Below are positions 57,888 through 64,000 of a stretch of DNA of 64,000 bases, one piece after another; position 1 is the stretch's first letter; every line of letters starts with the position of its first letter. The stretch covers positions 806,001-870,000 of the forward strand of contig NZ_JACSKA010000001.1 of assembly GCF_018617385.1 (NCBI RefSeq), written 5' to 3'. A program made the translations under genes and the position numbers. The DNA comes from Exiguobacterium sp018617385 (lineage in GTDB: Bacteria > Bacillota > Bacilli > Exiguobacteriales > Exiguobacteriaceae). The notes under the pieces are model-generated. The model was not told the origin of the DNA, did not search any database, and was given only the letters and a program-made list of their open reading frames with translations.

Positions 57888-59594
57888 ATGGAAAAATTGA
57901 AAGCGTTAACAGGGGAGCATCAATTAGCGTCGTATGAAGAGGCTTGTCAGTCGTTTGAGTGGACACAAGCAGAAGCATTGTTTTCTTGGAATTTGACGGG
58001 GAAAGTCAATTTGGCATATGAAGCCATCGACCGTCATGCGGAAAGTGAATTGGCGACAAAAGTGGCACTGCTGTATTTCGATGGGGATCGAGAAGAGCGG
58101 TACACGTATGCGGATATGAAGAAAGAAAGTAATCGTTCTGGTAATGTTCTGAAGTCGATTGGTGTGGAGAAAGGCGACCGCGTCTTTATCTTTATGCCTC
58201 GTCAGCCAGAACTTTATTTTATTTTGCTCGGTGCCATTAAACGAGGGGCGATTGTCGGTCCTCTCTTTGAGGCGTTCATGGAACAGGCGGTCCACGACCG
58301 TTTGCTCGACTCGGAAGCGAAAGTGATCGTGACGACGAAAGAGTTGTTGCCACGCATCCCGGTCGATCAGTTACCTCATTTGGAGACAATTCTACTCGTT
58401 GGGGACGATGTCGAGGAATCGGACAAGGTGCTCGATTATCGTAAACTGGCGAACGATGCGACGACAGATCTCGAATTGACGTGGGTCGACCGTGAAGACG
58501 GTCTGATTTTGCACTATACATCGGGCTCAACAGGAAAACCAAAAGGGGTTCTCCACGTCCATAATGCGATGATTCAACATATGATGACCGGCAAGTGGGT
58601 ACTCGACCTTCAACCGGATGATATTTACTGGTGCACCGCTGACCCGGGATGGGTGACGGGGACGAGCTACGGTATTTTTGCACCCTTCTTAAACGGTGCG
58701 ACGAACGTCATCGTGGGGGGACGCTTCAATCCCGAATTCTGGTATTCAGTCATTGAACGGTTTGGCGTGACGGTCTGGTACAGTGCTCCGACGGCGTTCC
58801 GCATGCTCATGGGCGCAGGGGACGAAGCGTTTGAGAAATATGATTTGTCTTCACTTCGTCATATTTTATCCGTCGGTGAACCGTTGAACCCTGAAGTCAT
58901 TCGTTGGGGGCACGAGGCGTTTGACCTCCGAATCCACGACACGTGGTGGATGACAGAGACAGGCGCCATGATGATTTGTAACTATCCGACGATGGACATC
59001 AAACCGGGATCGATGGGGAAACCGATCCCAGGTTGCGAGGCAGCCATCTTGGACGACCGGGGGCAGCCGCTACCGCCGCACCGGATGGGGAACTTGGCAC
59101 TCAAGACGCCATGGCCGTCGATGATGCGGAAAATCTGGAAGAACGATGCGAAGTATGAGAGTTACTTCTGGGGAGATTGGTATGTATCGGGCGACTCGGC
59201 TTACATGGATGAAGACGGATACTTCTGGTTCCAAGGACGTGTCGACGACGTCATCATGACGGCAGGAGAACGTGTCGGACCGTTTGAAGTCGAAAGTCGC
59301 CTCGTAGAGCACCCGGCGGTCGCTGAAGCGGGTGTCATCGGCAAACCGGACCCGGTTCGAGGAGAAATCATCAAAGCGTTCATTGCGCTACGTAAAGGCT
59401 ATGAACCGTCTGATGAGTTAAAACAAGAAATCCAGCAATTCGTCAAAGAAGGATTGGCTGCGCATGCGGCACCACGTGAAATCGAATTCAAGGACAAGTT
59501 GCCGAAAACGCGAAGCGGGAAGATCATGCGTCGTGTCTTGAAGGCTTGGGAATTGAATCTCGAAACAGGTGATCTCTCGACGATGGAAGATTAA
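57888..59594 (+). CDS. acsA: Acetyl-CoA synthetase
   Basis: A 568-residue AMP-forming enzyme that activates acetate to acetyl-CoA. The ANL-family P-loop YTSGSTGKPKGVLH (about 214), DTWWMTETG (about 346) and the C-terminal TRSGKIMRRVLKAWE are present; the Lys in KTRSGK is the residue acetylated by AcuA in homologues. GTSYGIF and GEPLNPE fit AcsA. ATG 57888 has AGGGGAGGCG upstream. Arrangement opposite acuABC is the same as in B. subtilis. Confidence 0.95.
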   Translation: MEKLKALTGEHQLASYEEACQSFEWTQAEALFSWNLTGKVNLAYEAIDRHAESELATKVALLYFDGDREERYTYADMKKESNRSGNVLKSIGVEKGDRVFIFMPRQPELYFILLGAIKRGAIVGPLFEAFMEQAVHDRLLDSEAKVIVTTKELLPRIPVDQLPHLETILLVGDDVEESDKVLDYRKLANDATTDLELTWVDREDGLILHYTSGSTGKPKGVLHVHNAMIQHMMTGKWVLDLQPDDIYWCTADPGWVTGTSYGIFAPFLNGATNVIVGGRFNPEFWYSVIERFGVTVWYSAPTAFRMLMGAGDEAFEKYDLSSLRHILSVGEPLNPEVIRWGHEAFDLRIHDTWWMTETGAMMICNYPTMDIKPGSMGKPIPGCEAAILDDRGQPLPPHRMGNLALKTPWPSMMRKIWKNDAKYESYFWGDWYVSGDSAYMDEDGYFWFQGRVDDVIMTAGERVGPFEVESRLVEHPAVAEAGVIGKPDPVRGEIIKAFIALRKGYEPSDELKQEIQQFVKEGLAAHAAPREIEFKDKLPKTRSGKIMRRVLKAWELNLETGDLSTMED

Positions 59595-59598
59595 GATA

Positions 59599-59635
59599 AA
59601 CAAAGGGTCGACACATCGCGTGTCGACCCTTTGTT
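59599..59635. terminator. Shared terminator after acsA and the PBP gene
   Basis: AACAAAGGGTCGACAC / GTGTCGACCCTTTGTT perfect stem, ATCGC loop, T tract over the PBP stop codon. Confidence 0.9.
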
Positions 59636-62091
59636 TATTCACCGTCAGCATCAGCATCTTCTTCAGCCTGTTGTTCGGCTTCTTGTTTAGCCTCTTCTTC
59701 AGCTTTCTTCTTCGCTTCTTCCTCAGCTTTTTTCTTTGCCTCGGCATCTGCTTTTTGTTTTGCTTCTTCTTCGGCTTTCTTCTTAGCTGCAGCATCGGCA
59801 GCGGCTTCTTGTTTCTTCTCTTCAGCTTCTTTCTTAGCTTCTTCGGCCTCTTTCTTGGCCTCTTCTTCTTTCTTCTTCTCTTCCTCTTCTTTTTCTTTCT
59901 CTTCTACTTTCTTCTTCTCAGAGAATGAACCTGAGTCTTGGAAGTCTTTCGAAGTGACGCTTGAAGGTTGTGAGAAGCGGGCGCTGACACCTAGAGCTTC
60001 TGGGTCATCCGCATAGACACGGTTCATTGTTTGCGACCAGATGCGCTGGGTCCGTTGATAGTATCGACCATAATCCCAGCCATCTAGCATGGAAAGTCGT
60101 TGTGAATCATAACCGGACCAGACAGCGAGTGTGACGTTCGGGTTCGACCCGACCAAGTACGAATCGCGTTGATCGTTCGTTGTACCGGTTTTACCCATCC
60201 AATCGCCAGGGACGTTGAGCAATGACTGTGCATATGTCGCAGTACCTGACGTGTAGACGTCACGGAGCATATCCACTACAAGATAAGAGGTACGTTCTGT
60301 GAAAATACGCGTTTTCTTCGGTTTCGCTTCGTAAATGACTTCACCTTGATATTCGATTTCTTGGATGAAGTACGGTTCCACGTGTTCACCATAGTTCGCT
60401 AACATCGCATAAGAGGCAGCCAAGTCGATTGGTTTAACTTCCCCGGTACCAAGTGCCATCGCCGAGGCGTAACGGTTTCCTTCAGATACGGGGATTCCCA
60501 TATCGACTAATTTCTGCGTATCGGCAGGTTTTTGGTTGCGTTCTTCATAAATCTTAACGGCTGGAACGTTCAAGGAAAGCTTGAGCGCGTCGCGCACTGT
60601 GACAGCGCCACGATACGTTTTCCCTTCGTTTTGAACTTGTTTCTTCGGTTGTCCCGGACCCGTAAACTTATAGAAATACTCTTCGTCGATGATTTGAGTG
60701 GCAGGCGTAATCATGCCCGCTTCAATCGCATTTGAATAGACAAGAATCGGTTTTGCAGTCGACCCGATTTGACGTTCTGCCCAGAAGGCGCGGTTCAAAT
60801 CGTCGGTCTTACCGTTGATATAACGGCCCCCGACGAATCCGAGTACTTTCCCGGTCTTATTCTCAATCATGACAGAAGACGTTTGTTCAGGAAGTGTCCG
60901 GTTCTCATCTTCAATCGTTTGATTCGGTCCGAAGTTGCCAGCGTTTTTAGCCGGTTGTTGCATCGCTTCGTGAATCTCTTTATCCAATGTCAAACGGATG
61001 TTGAACCCACCTTGACGCAACATGTTATGTGCACGCTTCGCATAAGTCGAACGGACAGAGTCCTGTTCCTCAGAGCTCAATTCATTGATTTCAATCCCAT
61101 CTTGCTCCAATAGATAATCCGTCACGATTTGGCGTGCTTGAAGTTCTGCTTCATCTACCACGTACGGGTATTTATCGCGAGGCTTCGTCTGAGTCTGCAT
61201 GAAGTCTTGTGTGATGTCGTAGTTATAGGCGGCATCATATTCTTCTTTCGTGATCTTTCCAGCAACGTACATGCGGTTCAATACCGTCTTCATACGGTTG
61301 ACCGCACCCGATACATCCTCTTTGATGACGCCACCTTGATAGTAAGGTGTGTAGAAGAACGGGTTTTTTGGGATACCAGCGAGGAAAGCAGCTTGTGGAA
61401 GTGTCAATTTTTCTGCCGAAGTATTGAACACACCGCGAGCGGCGGCCTCAATCCCTGAAATGTTACGTCCCATCGAGTTACGTCCGAACGAGACGACGTT
61501 CAGATAAGCGTTTAAAATTTCATCTTTGTCCATCGCCTTTTCTAGGCGAAGGGCAAGTAAAATTTCTTTTGCTTTCCGTTCGAATGATACTTCGTTCGTC
61601 AACATTTGGTTTTTAATCAATTGTTGCGTCAACGTTGAACCACCCGTGCGATCTTCAGACCCGGTCGCTTCTTGTAAAATAGCGCGCAACGTCGCTTTCG
61701 GGACGACGCCATCGTGCTCGTAGAATTCGACATCTTCCGTCGCGAGGAGTGCATCGACGACATACGGAGAAACTTTCTCTACCGGAATCGGGATTCGTAC
61801 CTCATCGGTCGTATAGTTCCCGATGCGTTCTCCGCTTCCGAAGTAAATATTGGATGTCGATGTATACGTATTGATTTGCGCAGTCATCGTCTTGTAGGCC
61901 GGGGTCGGCATATCTTTGACGAGTGACGCGAAATAACCGACACCAATTCCAGCACCTAAAAACCCGATGAGTACAACAGAAATGATGGTCAGGAGTAGGA
62001 CGTTCCACGACACATCATACATAACATTGGCATAACGACGCACTTTCAATGACGTCGGATTATTCCATAAGTCTCGAATCTTCTGCAGCAT
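59635..62091 (-). CDS. Class A penicillin-binding protein (transglycosylase/transpeptidase) with charged C-terminal tail
   Basis: An 818-residue bifunctional peptidoglycan synthase, anchored by an N-terminal helix (about 30-55). The GT51 domain (about 85-280) has ATEDVEFYEHDG and GGSTLTQQLIKN. The transpeptidase domain has STAKP (Ser about 444), the S-x-N in SLNVP, and KTGTT (about 634). Residues about 722-818 form a tail of Lys, Glu and Ala repeats (KKKAEEEA-like) likely to be a long charged helix outside the cell. ATG 62091 has AGGAGGC upstream. It most resembles PBP1A/2D-type enzymes; the exact member is unsure. Confidence 0.92.
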   Translation of the reverse strand: MLQKIRDLWNNPTSLKVRRYANVMYDVSWNVLLLTIISVVLIGFLGAGIGVGYFASLVKDMPTPAYKTMTAQINTYTSTSNIYFGSGERIGNYTTDEVRIPIPVEKVSPYVVDALLATEDVEFYEHDGVVPKATLRAILQEATGSEDRTGGSTLTQQLIKNQMLTNEVSFERKAKEILLALRLEKAMDKDEILNAYLNVVSFGRNSMGRNISGIEAAARGVFNTSAEKLTLPQAAFLAGIPKNPFFYTPYYQGGVIKEDVSGAVNRMKTVLNRMYVAGKITKEEYDAAYNYDITQDFMQTQTKPRDKYPYVVDEAELQARQIVTDYLLEQDGIEINELSSEEQDSVRSTYAKRAHNMLRQGGFNIRLTLDKEIHEAMQQPAKNAGNFGPNQTIEDENRTLPEQTSSVMIENKTGKVLGFVGGRYINGKTDDLNRAFWAERQIGSTAKPILVYSNAIEAGMITPATQIIDEEYFYKFTGPGQPKKQVQNEGKTYRGAVTVRDALKLSLNVPAVKIYEERNQKPADTQKLVDMGIPVSEGNRYASAMALGTGEVKPIDLAASYAMLANYGEHVEPYFIQEIEYQGEVIYEAKPKKTRIFTERTSYLVVDMLRDVYTSGTATYAQSLLNVPGDWMGKTGTTNDQRDSYLVGSNPNVTLAVWSGYDSQRLSMLDGWDYGRYYQRTQRIWSQTMNRVYADDPEALGVSARFSQPSSVTSKDFQDSGSFSEKKKVEEKEKEEEEKKKEEEAKKEAEEAKKEAEEKKQEAAADAAAKKKAEEEAKQKADAEAKKKAEEEAKKKAEEEAKQEAEQQAEEDADADGE

Positions 62092-62209
62092 GACAGCCTC
62101 CTTAAATATGGTGTAAAACTATTTTAGACAGTAATATATTCGATTATAGCACAATTCAACCTACACCTTACCGTGAAACCGAAGTCTCGTGCAAGTTTCA
62201 TTGTAAGAG

Positions 62210-62237
62210 TTGACAAGTTGAAAACGATGCTTATAAA
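62210..62237 (+). promoter_or_regulatory. Promoter of the tyrS T-box transcript
   Basis: Consensus TTGACA (62210-62215), 16-bp spacer, TATAAA (62232-62237). Confidence 0.85.
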
Positions 62238-62244
62238 ATGAATA

Positions 62245-62481
62245 GCATAGTCAACAATAAGATGACGCTGTGAAGAAAGCGAAGTAGTCGACGGGCCTCT
62301 TGTCCAGAAAGCTAGTGGTTGCTGTGAACTAGCCAATGTCAATCGATGAATTACACTTTTAGAGCGTGCCTTTGGGCCGGTTCGAGACCGTTATCTCTCG
62401 CTCAAGCGGTCGCAAATTGCGACAAGTAGGGTGGTACCGCGGAATCTCCGTCCCTTCTCATATGAGAAGGGACGTTTTTTT
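62245..62481 (+). ncRNA. T-box riboswitch controlling tyrS (specifier UAC)
   Basis: The leader starts about 62245 and has a stem I region with AAGCGAAGTAGTC. The likely specifier is TAC (62352-62354), a tyrosine codon, in GATGAATTACACTTTT. The T-box core AGGGTGGTACCGCGG (62428-62442) is followed by a terminator with the 13-bp palindromic stem CGTCCCTTCTCAT/ATGAGAAGGGACG and seven T. It regulates tyrS by uncharged tRNA-Tyr. A stop-like TAG in GTGAACTAGCC (about 62330) was considered and rejected as specifier. Confidence 0.92.
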
Positions 62482-62505
62482 ATGTCAATTGAAGGAGTGG
62501 AACAG

Positions 62506-63753
62506 ATGGAACTATTAAAAGACTTAGAGTTTCGAGGGCTTGTCAACCAAATGACAGATGAAGAAGGATTGAAAGAACAACTGAAACAACCGACGACGTT
62601 ATACACGGGATTTGATCCGACAGCGGACTCGCTTCATATCGGGCACTTGCTCCCGATTTTGACGCTAAAACGTTTCCAACAAGCAGGGCATCAGGTCATC
62701 GCGCTCGTCGGTGGGGCGACAGGGATGATTGGAGACCCGTCTGGTCGTTCGGATGAACGTTCATTGAACACATTGGATACGGTCAAACTCTTCTCCGATC
62801 GAATCAAAGATCAGTTGAGCCGATTCCTTCCACTTGAAGGGGAGAACCCGATCACGATTCGCAACAACTACGAATGGACGGAAGAGATGTCGATCATCGA
62901 CTTCCTTCGCGACATCGGGAAGCACTTCCCAATCAGCTACATGCTTGCGAAAGATTCTGTCGATTCACGCATGGAGAATGGGATCTCGTACACAGAATTC
63001 TCATACATGTTGCTTCAATCTTACGACTTCTTGAAACTATACGAGACAGAGAAATGTCGTCTTCAAGTCGGTGGAAGTGACCAATGGGGGAACATCACGG
63101 CAGGTCTTGAATTGATTCGTCGCTTCGGTCATTCAGAAAAAGCGTTCGGACTTACGGTTCCGCTCGTCACAAAGTCGGACGGACAGAAGTTCGGGAAGAC
63201 AGCGGGCGGTGCGGTTTGGTTAGACGCGGACAAGACGTCACCATACGAGTTCTTCCAGTTCTGGATCAACGTCGATGATGCGGATGTCATCAAGTTCATC
63301 AAATACTTCACGTTCATGTCGCACGAAGAGATTGAAGCACTTGCGACTGAAGTGACGGAAGCACCTGAGAAACGTGTGGCGCAGCGCCGACTCGCCGAAG
63401 AAATGACAAAGCTCGTTCATGGTGAAGCAGGACTTGAACAAGCGGAACGCATCACGAAAGCGTTCTTTAGCGGAGATTTGACGTCGCTTCAACCGGAAGA
63501 CATGGAAGATGCGTTCAAAGGAATGCCGCAGTTCGAGCTTGACGGTGAGCGCAACATCGTAGACCTCCTCGTCGAGGCGAACATCTCACCATCGAAACGT
63601 CAAGCACGTGAAGACGTGACGAACGGCGCGATTTACTTGAACGGCGAACGCGAACAAGCACTTGATAAAGTCGTCACTCGCGAAGACACGCTCGGTGAAT
63701 TCACCATCATTCGCCGCGGTAAGAAGAAATACTTTGTGATTCGTCACGTATGA
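62506..63753 (+). CDS. tyrS: Tyrosyl-tRNA synthetase
   Basis: A 415-residue class Ic synthetase. The HIGH-like motif is FDPTADSLHIGHLLP (about 39-53) and the KMSKS-like loop is KFGKT in SDGQKFGKTAGGAVWLD (about 230). The tRNA-binding S4 domain is at the C-terminus (about 345-410; SPSKRQAREDVTNGAIYLNG). ATG 62506 follows GAAGGAG by 8 bases; the ATG at 62482 lacks a ribosome site and follows the terminator T tract. Controlled by a T-box. Confidence 0.97.
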   Translation: MELLKDLEFRGLVNQMTDEEGLKEQLKQPTTLYTGFDPTADSLHIGHLLPILTLKRFQQAGHQVIALVGGATGMIGDPSGRSDERSLNTLDTVKLFSDRIKDQLSRFLPLEGENPITIRNNYEWTEEMSIIDFLRDIGKHFPISYMLAKDSVDSRMENGISYTEFSYMLLQSYDFLKLYETEKCRLQVGGSDQWGNITAGLELIRRFGHSEKAFGLTVPLVTKSDGQKFGKTAGGAVWLDADKTSPYEFFQFWINVDDADVIKFIKYFTFMSHEEIEALATEVTEAPEKRVAQRRLAEEMTKLVHGEAGLEQAERITKAFFSGDLTSLQPEDMEDAFKGMPQFELDGERNIVDLLVEANISPSKRQAREDVTNGAIYLNGEREQALDKVVTREDTLGEFTIIRRGKKKYFVIRHV

Positions 63754-63761
63754 TCATCACG

Positions 63762-63797
63762 TCCGTTCCTCATTTGTTGAGGAATGGACTTTTTTTA
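63762..63797 (+). terminator. Terminator after tyrS
   Basis: GTCCGTTCCTC / GAGGAATGGAC stem (one G-T), seven T. Confidence 0.88.
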
Positions 63798-63849
63798 TAC
63801 ATGACGTGCGGTTCGGATTTGCTAAAATGGGGAGAAAGGAGGGATGACG

Positions 63850-64000
63850 ATGGAGATAGAAGAATTTTTCGGCGACCAGTTCCATCAATGGCGCGAACAC
63901 TTTCGTTATTATGAAATGGCGATCACGGAACTCGAGAGCGATCTCGGGATCATTGACTTGGATTGGCAGACGAGACTCGGGTATTCACCGATTGAACATG
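63850..64000 (+). CDS. Probable small alarmone synthetase (GTP pyrophosphokinase, YwaC-like), 5' end only
   Basis: Only about 50 residues are visible before the window ends. MEIEEFFGDQFHQWREHFRY is followed by EMAITELESDLGIIDLDWQTRLGYSPIEH. The I-I-x-x-E/D-x-x-L/R-x-x-G-x-x-P-I-E-H pattern is very like the N-terminus of B. subtilis YwaC/RelP-type small (p)ppGpp synthetases. The catalytic part is off the window. ATG 63850 has AAAGGAGG at spacing 7; ATG 63844 is too close to it. TGCTAAAAT about 30 bases upstream is an extended -10. Confidence 0.65.
   Translation, partial: MEIEEFFGDQFHQWREHFRYYEMAITELESDLGIIDLDWQTRLGYSPIEH

Noticed and set aside
59569..59928. Plus-strand ORF rich in Phe, Leu and Ser antisense to the PBP tail
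   Set aside because: It is the mirror of the Lys/Glu repeat region; the composition follows from the opposite strand.
62325..62336. GTGAACTAGCC as the tyrS T-box specifier region
   Set aside because: The triplet would be TAG, not a sense codon; TAC at 62352-62354 fits tyrosine.

Overview
The window looks like a chromosomal stretch from a Bacillales member of the Firmicutes. Exiguobacterium is my best guess, but that rests on gene order and protein resemblance from memory, not on a search. Supporting signs are strong AGGAGG-type ribosome sites, GTG/TTG starts, two T-box leaders, an S-box (SAM-I) riboswitch, many Rho-independent terminators, and long blocks of genes in the order known from Bacillus subtilis (yug, ytk/ytm, ytq, ytg, ytl, ytp/ytx, acu). 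I see no rRNA, tRNA, CRISPR array, phage or transposase gene.

Layout. 1-2602: 5' part of a class I ribonucleotide reductase alpha subunit on the minus strand, with a pair of NrdR boxes upstream. 2603-11290: a yugE-to-pgi block with DUF1871, a short NifU_N protein, a GT2 glycosyltransferase, alaR-alaT, an orphan ornithine/lysine N-monooxygenase, yugI, a Gfo/Idh oxidoreductase, a yugJ-type alcohol dehydrogenase and pgi. 11353-16502: ytkD, a ytmA-like hydrolase, pckA, SAM riboswitch plus metK, and a YtxH-like gene. 16668-25319: GNAT, a hydrolase, ytqB-ytqA, yttB, T-box plus leuS, an unknown membrane protein and an NTP-PPase-like protein. 25495-31550: an accessory lipoprotein (DUF2268), then ytfP, murJ (ytgP) and an rsuA-type pseudouridine synthase, then an AT-rich accessory pair (DUF3885, DeoR-type HTH).

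31707-45410: pepV, an MFS-thpR-NERD-pullulanase run, ytmP, a 36-residue membrane peptide, trmB, a secreted or membrane protein, dhaKLM, a PepSY-like gene, an M42 peptidase, a stand-alone PTS EIIC and a small membrane protein. 45526-59594: ytpP-ytpQ-ytpR, an apparently motor-less SftA remnant, murC, dps, an inverted-repeat-bounded non-coding element, an M29 aminopeptidase, ytxG-ytxH, aroA, ccpA, and divergent acuABC/acsA with a cre site. 59635-64000: a class A penicillin-binding protein with a charged tail, T-box plus tyrS, and the start of a probable small alarmone synthetase.

How it fits together. The window is mostly central metabolism and its control: glycolysis/gluconeogenesis (pgi, pckA), acetate activation and its acetylation switch (acsA, acuABC, ccpA), dihydroxyacetone phosphorylation (dhaKLM), alpha-glucan debranching (pullulanase), amino-acid supply and charging (alaT, metK, aroA, leuS, tyrS) and envelope synthesis (murC, murJ, PBP). 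The most unusual items are the non-coding element at 50012-50504, the SftA-locus protein lacking the FtsK motor (47362-48069), a candidate minus-strand small RNA (about 6876-6960), and two possible non-standard start codons (CTG at 25495, ATC at 40670).
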